Shown: positions 35,197 to 43,703, counted from the stretch's first letter. The stretch is DNA of 64,000 bases from Pseudomonadota bacterium (GCA_023389105.1 JAEWEY010000011.1:77900-141899), one strand, 5' to 3'. Translations and numbers: made by a program. The notes: generated by a model not told the origin, from the letters alone.

Positions 35197-35664
35197 GTGG
35201 GGCGGAAGAGGGAGCTGACGCTGGTGGGCGGCAGCGAAAGGAAGCTGCGCAAGCGGGCGGTGCGGGACTGGTCGGTGGCGAAGGCCAGGGCTTTCCTGGG
35301 CGTGCTGGCGGAGACCTGCAACGTGTCGGAAGCGTGCCGGCAGAGCGGGGTGCCGATGACGGTGGCCTACCGCCAGCGGAAGCTGGACGCCGGCTTTCGC
35401 GCTTCGTGGATCGAGGCCATCGGCGTCGCTTACCAGCGGTTGGAAATGATCCTGCTGGAGCGGGCGTTCAGCGGGGTCGAGCGGGTCATCCGCCACAAGG
35501 ACGGCAGCGAAAGCCGGATGCGGGAATATTCGGACGCGCTGGGGCTCAAGCTGATCCAGATGCACCACGGCGGCCGAGGCGAACAGCGCGCTGCCCCCCG
35601 AAGATGTCGACGAAATTCGCGAGCGGCTGGTCCGCAAGCTGCAGCGGTTGAAGAAGCGCAATGA
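35197..35664 (+). CDS. phage/GTA-type terminase small subunit, probably frameshifted
   Basis: The frame encodes 155 residues starting with GTG, which has agggag seven bases upstream. It has a basic start (GRKRELTL), a helix-turn-helix-like core (ETCNVSEACRQSGVPMTVAYRQRK) and then YSDALGLKLIQMHHGG. This is the DNA-recognition subunit pattern seen just before large terminases in alphaproteobacterial gene transfer agents. After about 35575 the frame turns Arg/Ala-rich, while the next frame reads SALPPEDVDEIRERL, a much better tail, so a one-base insertion near 35574 is suspected. Against this, the present stop overlaps the terminase ATG as ATGA. Confidence 0.6.
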   Translation: MGRKRELTLVGGSERKLRKRAVRDWSVAKARAFLGVLAETCNVSEACRQSGVPMTVAYRQRKLDAGFRASWIEAIGVAYQRLEMILLERAFSGVERVIRHKDGSESRMREYSDALGLKLIQMHHGGRGEQRAAPRRCRRNSRAAGPQAAAVEEAQ

Positions 35665-36449
35665 ACAAGAGCAGGAAGCAGAAAGAGCCCAATTACGGGG
35701 TGCTGCGCCAAGAGATGGCGATGCTGTCGGACGCGACGCCGGCGCAGCAGCACCAGATCATCAAGGGGATGACGGTTGAGCGGCTGGCGTGCCTGGATGC
35801 CGAGTTCGAGCATTGGGCGCACAAGAACCAGCTGCCCCCGGACGTCGAGGGCTGGCGTACCTGGCTGATGATGGCCGGGCGCGGGTTCGGGAAGACGCGC
35901 GCCGGGGCGGAGTGGATCTACCGGCTGGGGAATAGCCGGCCGAACAGCCGGATCGCGCTGGTCGGGGCGACGATCGCCGAAGCGCGGAGCATCATGGTCG
36001 AGGGGGTGAGCGGGCTGTTGAGCGTGGCGCGGCGGCATCGCACGAACCTGCGGTGGGAGCCGAGCCTGGGGCGGCTGCACTGGCCGAACGGGAGCCAGGC
36101 GCAGCTTTTCTCGGGCGACAATGCGGACGGGTTGCGGGGATCTGAGCATCATTTCGCGTGGGGCTCTGCAGTTGCTCGATTTTGCCACTGCCGGAGCGGT
36201 GATCGAACTGCCGCGCGACGATCCCCCGTCAAGCCCGGCCGTTGGCGACTGCTACATTGTCGGCCCGGCTCCGACGGGTGCGTGGACCGGATGGGCAGGG
36301 GCTCTCGCAGGATATTCCGCGGGCGGTTGGCGGCGCGTCCTTCCGGTGCCCGGAATGTGTTTCTACGTGCAGTCGACCGACCAGTGGGCCTGCTATCGCG
36401 GGTCGGCGTGGGAGATCGGCGCCTTGCGAGGTTCGCGAGTGGTCATTGA
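35661..36449 (+). pseudogene. GTA-type large terminase, 5' part only
   Basis: The first about 168 codons (to near 36165) encode the ATPase half of a gene-transfer-agent large terminase: Walker A GRGFGKTRAGAEW, then GATIAEARSIMVEGVSG and SGDNADGLRGSEHHFAW. The match ends abruptly there. The rest of the frame to 36449 is out-of-frame sequence from a different gene (DUF2793). The second half of the ATPase and the nuclease domain are missing, so packaging activity is lost. The junction is the scar of a deletion that removed the portal, capsid and tail genes expected downstream. Confidence 0.8.
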
Positions 36450-36585
36450 CGGGTTGCAAGTTGTCGGTCCTCAACTTCCGGGCGTTGCCGCGCCAGCGGG
36501 CGGATCAATTATCGATAATGAAGCGCGTGCGGCCATCGCCCAGATCCTCGGCGCTTTGCGAAGCCACGGTCTGTTGGCCGACTGA
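36121..36585 (+). pseudogene. DUF2793 protein, 3' part only
   Basis: From about 36163 the frame carries most of a DUF2793 domain (LLDFATAGAVIELPRDDPP, GDCYIVGPAPTGAWTGWAGA, GWRRVLPVPGM), ending naturally with GALRSHGLLAD. DUF2793 genes lie at the 3' end of gene transfer agent clusters in this group. The normal N-terminus is missing; the ATG at 36121 belongs to terminase-derived DNA. The frame could in theory be translated as a 154-residue chimera. Confidence 0.75.
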
Positions 36586-36725
36586 GCAGAGCTTTTGGTT
36601 CGGAGGCGGTCCGACTGCGGCATTTCGGCAACAGACACGGCCACACGCAAGCTTGCACGCCACCAAGCCCTCTCATAAAGTATCGTTGCGCTTTAGTTTT
36701 AAAACGCACGTGAAAGGGGACAATT

Positions 36726-37562
36726 ATGCGCAAGCTGGCCATTGCGATGGCGCTCGCATCGACTGGACTCGCGACGCCTGCCGTTGCGAAGGACCATTCG
36801 GTGTACGTGGGCCTCGAAGGCGGCGTGATGTGGGTTGAGGATTCTCAATTCAACGTCACGGACGCGGCGACCAATCCGCGATATGTGATCGACCACAAGT
36901 CCGGCTACGATGTCGATGCGGTCGCCGGCTATGATTTCGGCGCGGTTCGCGTTGAAGCGGAGTTGGGGTGGAAGCGGGCAGGCAACGCCAGCCTGAACTC
37001 GGTCACCACGGTTTATCCGACCAATGGCCATACCAACGTCTTGTCGCTGATGGGCAATGTCCTGCTCGACTTCGGGGATGAGGGCTTCAGCGGTTATCTG
37101 GGCGGCGGTGTCGGCATGGCCCGCGCCAAGTACAGCTTCAATGCAGCTTCGCTGCCGCCGTACATCGGGGCCGTTGGATTCTCAGACTCCGACAGCCGTT
37201 TGGCTTGGCAGGGCATTGCCGGCGTGCGCTATGCGGTGACGCCGAATGTCGACATCGGTTTGAAATACCGATTGTTCAACGTGTCTCGCCTGCGGTTCAA
37301 TGGGACGTTCCCGGTCACCGGCGGAACGCGCACGGGCGACATCAGCGCGCGGTTCCGGTCGCACAGCTTGCTGGCAAGCGCGATCTACAATTTCTACGCG
37401 CCGCCACCGCCGCCTCCACCTCCGCCGCCGCCACCGCCGCCTCCGCCGCCTCCGGCGACGCAGACGTGCCCGGATGGCTCGGTGATCCCGGCTGACGCAG
37501 CGTGCCCGGCTCCGCCGCCGCCGCCGCCGCCACCACCACCGGCGCCGGAACGCGGCTTCTAA
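36726..37562 (+). CDS. outer-membrane beta-barrel protein with polyproline tail
   Basis: This 278-residue protein has a signal peptide (MRKLAIAMALASTGLATPAVA) and about eight amphipathic beta strands (YVGLEGGVMWVED to SLLASAIYNFYA). It ends in two long polyproline runs separated by TQTCPDGSVIPADAACP. Barrels of this kind in sphingomonads often continue into an OmpA peptidoglycan-binding domain; here the protein stops after the second proline run (PERGF). The ribosome site aaagggg is clear. The proline codons form a simple (ccg/cca/cct) repeat that may vary in length between strains. Confidence 0.85.
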   Translation: MRKLAIAMALASTGLATPAVAKDHSVYVGLEGGVMWVEDSQFNVTDAATNPRYVIDHKSGYDVDAVAGYDFGAVRVEAELGWKRAGNASLNSVTTVYPTNGHTNVLSLMGNVLLDFGDEGFSGYLGGGVGMARAKYSFNAASLPPYIGAVGFSDSDSRLAWQGIAGVRYAVTPNVDIGLKYRLFNVSRLRFNGTFPVTGGTRTGDISARFRSHSLLASAIYNFYAPPPPPPPPPPPPPPPPPPATQTCPDGSVIPADAACPAPPPPPPPPPPAPERGF

Positions 37563-37585
37563 GCGAAGTTCGTACGCAACGATTG

Positions 37586-37617
37586 ACCGGCTCGGGCTAG
37601 CGCCCGGGCCGGTTTTT
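37586..37617 (+). terminator. terminator after beta-barrel gene
   Basis: A 12-bp stem accggctcgggc/gcccgggccggt (one G-U) with loop tagc is followed by five T. Confidence 0.88.
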
Positions 37618-37631
37618 CATTGTGTGAACGC

Positions 37632-38939
37632 TTATCGAGCGACGTTGCCCGGAGCGGCAGAGGCCCAGCGGGGGGCGGCCTTATCCCAGCCGTAGAAGTC
37701 GTCGGTGTAGACGAGCTTTCCGTCGGTCACCTGCGCGGTGAAGTAAGTCAGGACGACCGGTACGCCTTGCGGAAGCTGCGAGCGCAGTTCCGGCTCGTTG
37801 GACGGCGCGACCGGATCCTGGCCGATCAGCCAGCGACCGAGGCGGCGGGCATCTTCAAGCCGCACGCAACCATTGCTCAGGTTACGCCTCGCCTTGGCGA
37901 AGAGATCCTTGCCCGGGCTGTCGTGGAGGTAGATCCCTTCGGGGTTGGGAAAAGGAAATTTGAGCTTCCCCATCGAATTGAGCGGACCGGGATCCTGTCG
38001 CACGAATAAATGGGACGTGCCGGCCGCGGCGCCCTTCCAATCCACGGTCGCGGCATCGAGAACGGTCGGGTTCTCGCTCCACTGATCGATCACGCGGTAG
38101 CCGTGCGACTTCAAATAGCCCGCGCCTTGCTTGAGGTACGTCGGCGCGATCGTCTTTCGCACCAAATGGTCGGGCGCATGCCAGTAGGGGTTGTAGGTGA
38201 CATAATACATCATGCTGGCGATCAGCGGCGTCGGGAGCTCGTTGGTCCCAACGATGACCTTCATTCGGTCCACCGGCTGCCCGTTTTCGAACATCGTCAG
38301 CATCTGCGAACCCGAATCCACCAGCACGAAGCGACCGCGTGCGGGGATTGAGCGCGCTCGGTCGAGGTTAGCGAGCAAGCGCGGATCGGGAGTGAGGTTG
38401 CCACTGCTTTGCGCAGCCGCCCAGCCGGCATCGCGGAGTTGCTGGTAGATTGGGTTCAGGTTCGACGTTGTCGTCAAGTACTGACTTAGCGACGGCGCCG
38501 CTGCCGCAGTCAGCAAGATCTCATCGGTCTGCACGCCCTGCGGGCGCAGGACAGGATAAGCGTAGATCATGCCATCCGTTGGCCGCTTCAGCGCTTGCAC
38601 ATAGCGGACCCACGCGGTGGACAACGTCTGCTCGGCGGTCGCCAGCGCGGCCGGATTTGCGGACGCAGCCGAGACCGCTGCCTGAACTTGCACGGCAAGC
38701 TGAGGACCTTCGGCGAACCCGTCGAAGGGCGCACGCTGGAGGATCGCAACAAGCTGCGCGGGCGCAGGGTCCTGGGCGCCGGCGCGAAACCAGATTGGCT
38801 TGAAATGATATCGGGCGTACGCCGCGCTGACGTCGGGCCCGACAGCCGGCGTAGCATTTAGTTGAGCGGACACGGGGCTGGAGGCCAGAGCAAGGCCGCC
38901 AAGACCGGCCAGCAAAATCGCCTTCAATTTCCGTTGCAC
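37632..38939 (-). CDS. L,D-transpeptidase (YkuD), long form
   Basis: This is the third long transpeptidase in the window, 435 residues. The catalytic region reads HDSPGKD and LSNGCVRLED. The signal peptide is MQRKLKAILLAGLGGLALASSPVSA. The GTG at 38939 is chosen because ggggag lies six to seven bases upstream; a TTG five codons earlier is the only alternative. Compared with the 3.5-kb and 25.5-kb copies, the helical domain and the YkuD core both align in outline, so these are old paralogues, not a recent tandem duplication. Confidence 0.9.
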   Translation of the reverse strand: MQRKLKAILLAGLGGLALASSPVSAQLNATPAVGPDVSAAYARYHFKPIWFRAGAQDPAPAQLVAILQRAPFDGFAEGPQLAVQVQAAVSAASANPAALATAEQTLSTAWVRYVQALKRPTDGMIYAYPVLRPQGVQTDEILLTAAAAPSLSQYLTTTSNLNPIYQQLRDAGWAAAQSSGNLTPDPRLLANLDRARSIPARGRFVLVDSGSQMLTMFENGQPVDRMKVIVGTNELPTPLIASMMYYVTYNPYWHAPDHLVRKTIAPTYLKQGAGYLKSHGYRVIDQWSENPTVLDAATVDWKGAAAGTSHLFVRQDPGPLNSMGKLKFPFPNPEGIYLHDSPGKDLFAKARRNLSNGCVRLEDARRLGRWLIGQDPVAPSNEPELRSQLPQGVPVVLTYFTAQVTDGKLVYTDDFYGWDKAAPRWASAAPGNVAR

Positions 38940-39085
38940 TGCCGCTCCCCTCAAAATTTGCCCAAAGTCTAGCGCACCTTATCCGATAGCCAAGCTGCAT
39001 CGGCGATGAATCGTTTGGCCTCCATCTTGAACGTGGGCCCGCCGGCGCATAGGCCGAGCCAAAACCTGCAGCAGGATAGAGCACG

Positions 39086-39865
39086 ATGGATATTAAGGGC
39101 GTGGCGGCGGTCGTCACCGGTGGCGCTTCAGGGCTTGGCGAAGCGACGGCGCGCGAATTGGCGCGGCGCGGCGCCAAGGTGGCCGTCTTCGATCGCGACA
39201 CCCTGCGCGGTGAGCAGGTCGCCGCGGATATTGGCGGAGTCTTCTGCGAGGTCGACGTAACATCGGACGAGAAGGTTAAGGCTGCTTTCGAAAAAGCTCG
39301 GGCGGCGCACGGCCAGGAGCGGATCCTCGTCAATTGTGCCGGCGTCGCCAACGCAGCGAAGACGGTTTCACGCGACAAGGAAACCAAAGCTGCCAAGGCT
39401 TACCCGATCCAACAGTTCGAACTGGCCATCCAGATCAACCTGATCGGCAGCTTCCGATGTCTGGCCACGAGCGCCTTCGGCATGGTTGACCTAGAGCCGC
39501 TCGCCGACGGCGAGAAGGGCGTGATCATCAACACTGCGTCGGTCGCCGCGGAAGACGGGCAGATCGGCCAGGCCGCCTATTCGGCGTCCAAGGGTGGCGT
39601 ACTGGCGATGGCCCTGCCGATTGCCCGCGACCTGATGAACGAAGGCGTGCGCGTGAACACTATCCTGCCTGGCGTGTTCAAAACGCCGATGGTCGCGATG
39701 ATGCCGCCGAACGTGCAGGACGCGCTCGGCGCGCAGGTGCCGTTCCCCAAGCGGCTGGGACAGCCCGACGAATATGCGCGGCTGGCCTGCTTCATGATCG
39801 AGAACGTTTACATGAATGCCGAGGCGGTACGGCTCGACGGCGGCATTCGGATGGCGCCGCGCTAG
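39086..39865 (+). CDS. SDR dehydrogenase, HSD10-like
   Basis: This is a 259-residue short-chain dehydrogenase. The NAD-binding motif is TGGASGLG, followed by the NCAGV motif, the catalytic Ser in NTASVAAEDG and YSASK. The sequence most resembles type 2 3-hydroxyacyl-CoA dehydrogenases (HSD17B10 group), for instance in the INLIGSFRC and LPGVFKTPM segments. It probably oxidises a 3-hydroxyacyl-CoA in fatty acid or branched-chain breakdown, using NAD. It is followed one base later by cysQ. Confidence 0.88.
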   Translation: MDIKGVAAVVTGGASGLGEATARELARRGAKVAVFDRDTLRGEQVAADIGGVFCEVDVTSDEKVKAAFEKARAAHGQERILVNCAGVANAAKTVSRDKETKAAKAYPIQQFELAIQINLIGSFRCLATSAFGMVDLEPLADGEKGVIINTASVAAEDGQIGQAAYSASKGGVLAMALPIARDLMNEGVRVNTILPGVFKTPMVAMMPPNVQDALGAQVPFPKRLGQPDEYARLACFMIENVYMNAEAVRLDGGIRMAPR

Positions 39866-39866
39866 A

Positions 39867-40691
39867 ATGGATCGGGCGCGTCTCGTCGAGGAATTGGCCG
39901 AGGCGGCGCGCGAGGCCGGAGAGGCGATCCAGCAGATCGTCCGGCGCGGATTCGATATTGAGACTAAGGCTGATCGTTCGCCGGTTACTGAGGCCGACCG
40001 CGCGGCCGAGCTAATCATTCTTGCGGCACTAGCGCGCGCAGCGCCGGGCGTGCCTGTGATCGCGGAAGAAGAAGTTGCCGCGGGGCGGATACCGACACAC
40101 GGCGATACGTACTTCCTGGTCGATCCTCTCGACGGCACGAAAGAGTTCGTTCGCGGTGGGACGGATTACACGGTCAACATCGGGCTTATCGAACATCGGC
40201 AGCCGACGGCGGGCGTCGTCTACACGCCTGCTACCCGCCGATTGCACGCTGGTGTCGTGGGCACAGGTGCTTGGCTTGAGGCCGACGGAAAGCGAGGGGA
40301 AATCCGCACGCGGTCGAAAAGCGAATTGCTAACGGCCGTCGCGTCCAAGTCCCACCTTAACCAAGCGACGATCGACTATTTGGAACAGGCGGCTGGTAGT
40401 TGCGGCTATGCAGCCGTCGGGTCATCGCTCAAATTCTGCATCGTAGCCGAGGGCGAAGCGGACATTTACCCGCGCGCGTCCCCGACCAGCGAATGGGACA
40501 CTGCGGCCGGGCACGCCGTACTGCTGGCTGCCGGCGGGCTGGTCGATGGGCCCGACGGTGATTCACTTCAATATGGCAAAGCGGCTTTTCTGAATCGTGC
40601 CTTTGTGGCGACCTCGGGATGGAAGCCGCCGCGGTTGGCGCCGTATCTCGAACCGTTCGCGGGCGGCGGTGATCTACCCGAGGGCGTCTGA
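39867..40691 (+). CDS. cysQ: 3'(2'),5'-bisphosphate nucleotidase CysQ
   Basis: This is a 274-residue inositol-phosphatase-family enzyme. The metal-binding motifs are intact: AEEEVA, DPLDGTKEFVRGG and the C-terminal SEWDTAAGHAVL. The GTKEF variant is typical of CysQ, which removes 3'-phosphoadenosine 5'-phosphate formed during sulfate assimilation. The ATG at 39867 starts one base after the SDR stop, so the two genes are co-transcribed. Confidence 0.9.
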   Translation: MDRARLVEELAEAAREAGEAIQQIVRRGFDIETKADRSPVTEADRAAELIILAALARAAPGVPVIAEEEVAAGRIPTHGDTYFLVDPLDGTKEFVRGGTDYTVNIGLIEHRQPTAGVVYTPATRRLHAGVVGTGAWLEADGKRGEIRTRSKSELLTAVASKSHLNQATIDYLEQAAGSCGYAAVGSSLKFCIVAEGEADIYPRASPTSEWDTAAGHAVLLAAGGLVDGPDGDSLQYGKAAFLNRAFVATSGWKPPRLAPYLEPFAGGGDLPEGV

Positions 40692-40710
40692 ACCTAACAA
40701 ACTTGCTCCA

Positions 40711-40935
40711 TTATGGATGTAATCTTCGTCCGGTGATCGAGCGGCTAAGTCGCAGTGAGCGAACTTCGAACCGGGCTGCCTCGATTCTTTGATAAAGTTC
40801 GCTCGCGAGCTGACGGTCAACGAGCCGCGCTTCCAAGCCGACGAGCGTATCCCGGGCCGCATCAAGCGCTTCAGAAATCTCCGCGAGCCAACGAGCGTTT
40901 TCCGCCGCTGGACGTTCGATCGGTACGCTGCACAT
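40711..40935 (-). CDS. small helical hypothetical protein
   Basis: This 74-codon ORF encodes an amphipathic, probably coiled-coil peptide (ENARWLAEISEALDAARDTL, then ASELYQRIEAARFEV). The composition looks like a real protein, with regular heptads and no stop-rich frame. No ribosome site is obvious at the ATG, so the start is uncertain. It converges with cysQ. Function unknown. Confidence 0.5.
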   Translation of the reverse strand: MCSVPIERPAAENARWLAEISEALDAARDTLVGLEARLVDRQLASELYQRIEAARFEVRSLRLSRSITGRRLHP

Positions 40936-41086
40936 TTGATTTCAGAGCCCCCTCGAGCGCTGTAAAACAAGATATGCGAACTTCCATGTGGATAGGTCCA
41001 TTTCGGACTCAAAACCGACTAACTTCCATCCGAAATGCCGGTTATCCACGTCTTGCTCGGACCCGCTCGCCACTCAGGGGGCATCT

Positions 41087-42010
41087 ATGGACGCGTATTC
41101 GAGCAGCTCAGACGATTTCAATTATTCTGGTGGGTCAGCCCCCGTCTTAATCGCTGCGAGCAGCGGTCGGGCAATGCGCGAAGCAGAGTCGATCATGGAC
41201 GCCAGCGGACTGCGAGTCGGCGCTCGGCTTCCTGTTGAAGAAGCGCTCGCACGCATCAGATGCCAGCCGACCACCGCTGCTGTCTGGCTTGAACTGGATC
41301 GCGATTGCGGAGAGCCGATGGATGCGCTTCTCAAGCAAGTCGATCACGATGTGTCGCGGGGCTTCTACGCAGCAATCGTCTCCACTTCATCCGAGGTACT
41401 CGACGCCGTCAGCGCGAAGATTGGCGATAGCGCTGTTGAACTTATTGTGGACGCCAATGAGGTGGAACGGACGACTGCGCTGTCTTTGGCGTTAGCGCAA
41501 CGCGGGCGCACGTCTCGGTACAGCGATATCGGGTCGGATCGTAATGCCGAGCGCTTGAGGCAATTGAGTGAGGAAGTCAGCCGGATCGCGAGTACGCTCG
41601 CGCGTCTGTCCGTCGGACCAGATACGACGCGTCCTCTCGTACAACCCATGCCCGCTGGGGACATGCCGGCAGTTTCAATTGAGACGGTACGGCAAGTTAT
41701 CCGGGCGCGCCGACTTCGGAGTCGCTTTTTCTCTGAAGATCTCTTCGCGGATCCTGCTTGGGATATGCTTCTTGATCTGTTGCAGGCGGAGATCGCTCAA
41801 TTGCGCGTACCCGTGTCCAGCCTGTGCATTGCCGCGTCCGTGCCTGCGACGACTGCGCTTCGCTGGTTGAAGACGCTCGTCGACCAGGGATTGTTCGTGC
41901 GGCGCCCCGACCCTCATGACGGCCGACGGGTCTATGTCGAGCTAGCGTCCGACGCGAGCCACGCAATGAAGCGCTACTTTGCGGAGGTTGGACCGGTCGC
42001 GGCAATTTGA
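41087..42010 (+). CDS. MarR-type winged-helix regulator with receiver-like N-terminus
   Basis: This is a 307-residue protein. The N-terminal half (residues 18-150) folds like a receiver domain but lacks the usual phosphorylation residues. The C-terminal part is a winged helix (IAASVPATTALRWLKTLVDQGLFVRRPDPHDGRRVYVELA) of the MarR type. The ATG at 41087 has aggggg upstream. A pseudo-receiver fused to MarR suggests signal integration without phosphorylation; the ligand and targets are unknown. tRNA-Val follows 43 bases later. Confidence 0.8.
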   Translation: MDAYSSSSDDFNYSGGSAPVLIAASSGRAMREAESIMDASGLRVGARLPVEEALARIRCQPTTAAVWLELDRDCGEPMDALLKQVDHDVSRGFYAAIVSTSSEVLDAVSAKIGDSAVELIVDANEVERTTALSLALAQRGRTSRYSDIGSDRNAERLRQLSEEVSRIASTLARLSVGPDTTRPLVQPMPAGDMPAVSIETVRQVIRARRLRSRFFSEDLFADPAWDMLLDLLQAEIAQLRVPVSSLCIAASVPATTALRWLKTLVDQGLFVRRPDPHDGRRVYVELASDASHAMKRYFAEVGPVAAI

Positions 42011-42053
42011 GCGGCTTGCGGCCCGGCGGCCCGCATGGCAGGGCGGCCCACGC

Positions 42054-42129
42054 GGGCGGTTAGCTCAGTTGGTAGAGCATCTCGTTTACACCGAGAGGGT
42101 CGGCGGTTCGAGCCCGTCACCGCCCACCA
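42054..42129 (+). tRNA. tRNA-Val (TAC anticodon)
   Basis: This is a complete 76-base cloverleaf with CCA encoded. The acceptor stem is gggcggt/accgccc, the D-arm gctcagttggtagagc, the anticodon stem tctcg/cgaga with loop tttacac (anticodon TAC), and the T-arm is the standard ggttcgagcc type. Confidence 0.97.
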
Positions 42130-42141
42130 ATCCGATGGCGA

Positions 42142-42534
42142 TTAGCGGCGGCTTTTCGTGCGATTGAATGCAATCGCCTCGCGAACAAGGCTGGCGACCG
42201 CTTCTTCATAGATCTCATCGCCTTCCGCAAAATCGATGGCACGGCGCGTGCCGCCAGTCAGACTCGCGTTGAACAGTTTCGCCGGGTCATCAAGCGAGGC
42301 GCCGTTGGCGAAGGTCAGCTTGACCGCATTCTTGTAGACTTCGCCGGTGCAGATCATGCCGTCTAGTGACCAAACTGGAACGCCGGACGGATTGCTCGGC
42401 TTCCGCCATTTGATCTCTTCAACGATGTCGGGATCGGCGGATCGGATGGCGCTGCGTAGCTGACCCAGCATCGTTCCCCGCCAGCCGTCGATGCCAGCGA
42501 TCTTACGGTCAATCTCTTCCGATGCGTCCGTCAT
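42142..42534 (-). CDS. DUF1801 domain protein
   Basis: This 130-residue protein matches the DUF1801 pattern (EEIKWRKPSNPSGVPVWSLDG and the LTFANGASL block). DUF1801 proteins are small cytoplasmic proteins, sometimes proposed to bind iron; function unsettled. It is 13 bases downstream of the XRE regulator on the same strand, so probably co-transcribed. Confidence 0.85.
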   Translation of the reverse strand: MTDASEEIDRKIAGIDGWRGTMLGQLRSAIRSADPDIVEEIKWRKPSNPSGVPVWSLDGMICTGEVYKNAVKLTFANGASLDDPAKLFNASLTGGTRRAIDFAEGDEIYEEAVASLVREAIAFNRTKSRR

Positions 42535-42547
42535 GTCGCCATCCTGA

Positions 42548-43111
42548 TCAAAGGGTTCGAACCAGTTTCATCGCCACGGCTAGCCATGGGGGATTTGCCA
42601 CGACCTGCTGCCTGCCGCCCGCCTCCAGCGGCAGGATTTGAAGCTTGTCGGCGTCGCGGTTGATGAGGCGCCCGAAGAGGAACCGGCCGGCCGGTCGGGG
42701 GACAAGCACGTCCCGATTCATCGCTTTCCGGTAATCGCCGGCTTCCAGCGTCTGGCACCACAATTCATCGCCAGCGCGATAGTCGCCTACGCTTCCGCCG
42801 ACCAGGACCGCAACCTGTCCTTCGTTCGCGCGCGGAGACACGACAATCGATTCCTTGCGGGGAGCCAGTGCGCCGCCAGCGCCGAGCACCGCCACGACCT
42901 TGAGCTCGGTCTTGTCGCCGCCCTCGACCAAGTCTTGTGCCTCGACACCTAACGCTGTCGCGATCCGGTTCAGCCAGCCGACCGATACCGTACGCGTGCC
43001 GGTTTCGAGGCGGCCGATTGTCTGCGCCGTCGTTGGCGGCGAACAGCGCGACGCCACGTCGTCCAGAGTCATTCCTCGGGCGCGGCGAACTTCACGAATA
43101 CGAGTAATCAT
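42548..43111 (-). CDS. XRE-family regulator with S24-like C-terminus
   Basis: This is a 187-residue protein. The N-terminal 60 residues form a helix-turn-helix of the Cro/CI type (MTLDDVASRCSPPTTAQTIGRLETG). The remainder resembles an S24/LexA-like peptidase fold (SIVVSPRANEG, DELWCQTLEAGDYRKA, FLFGRLI). Whether it self-cleaves is unclear because the catalytic Ser/Lys pair is not obvious. It is divergent from the DUF6456 gene and may regulate it and the DUF1801 gene. Confidence 0.82.
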   Translation of the reverse strand: MITRIREVRRARGMTLDDVASRCSPPTTAQTIGRLETGTRTVSVGWLNRIATALGVEAQDLVEGGDKTELKVVAVLGAGGALAPRKESIVVSPRANEGQVAVLVGGSVGDYRAGDELWCQTLEAGDYRKAMNRDVLVPRPAGRFLFGRLINRDADKLQILPLEAGGRQQVVANPPWLAVAMKLVRTL

Positions 43112-43201
43112 CGGGCTTCAGTCCAGCTAACCAATTTGGTTTTCTGACTGTCCTACAGTTTTGCCGATGTGGCAAGCGCTGTTCCTATCAAGGAGTAGGC
43201 C

Positions 43202-43693
43202 ATGCCCCAAAACCAAACACGCATACTGGAAGAACGTAAAGTCGACCGCGACGTGGTCAGTGACAGACGCGGTGACGCCTCCTTACGCTCGGTGACGATC
43301 AACGTCACGGAATCACCGCTCGGGTGGCTGTTCGCGCGCAAGTTCATCACCCGGCGCGAATATGAAGCGGTAGAGCGGCTACGCGGTGACTGGGAGCGCG
43401 CCCAGCTATCGCAGCGGGTCACCATGTCCTTGGATGCTGCGCCTGTAACGCGGGGTCGCGGCTGGTTAGGTGCGCAGCCGGACCTCGGGGGCAGCCAGAT
43501 CGACGCCAAGCGCCGGTTCGACAGCGCGATCGCGGCCGCCGGGCCGGGACTGACCGACATCCTCTGGCGAATCGTCTGCGCGGGGGAGGGAATGCGCGAT
43601 GCCGAGACGGCGCTCGGCTGGCCGGCGCGGTCGGGCCGGCTAGTCCTGACTTTCGCACTCGACCGGGTGGCGGATCATTATGCGATCCGCTGA
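43202..43693 (+). CDS. DUF6456 domain protein
   Basis: This 163-residue protein has a clear DUF6456 domain (SPLGWLFARKFITRREYEAVERLRGDWERAQL and DAKRRFDSAIAAAGPGLTDILWRIVC). This family is restricted mainly to alphaproteobacteria and its role is not known; it has been noted near cell-cycle genes in some species. An aaggag site precedes the ATG, and a bidirectional terminator follows. Confidence 0.85.
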   Translation: MPQNQTRILEERKVDRDVVSDRRGDASLRSVTINVTESPLGWLFARKFITRREYEAVERLRGDWERAQLSQRVTMSLDAAPVTRGRGWLGAQPDLGGSQIDAKRRFDSAIAAAGPGLTDILWRIVCAGEGMRDAETALGWPARSGRLVLTFALDRVADHYAIR

Positions 43694-43703
43694 GCAAGAA
43701 AAG

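Noticed and set aside
37380..37560. A repeat array resembling a CRISPR or satellite
   Set aside because: The repetition is proline codons in a barrel protein, with no spacers or palindromic repeats.
42054..42129. Integration site at tRNA-Val
   Set aside because: No integrase gene and no direct repeat of the tRNA 3' end were seen nearby.
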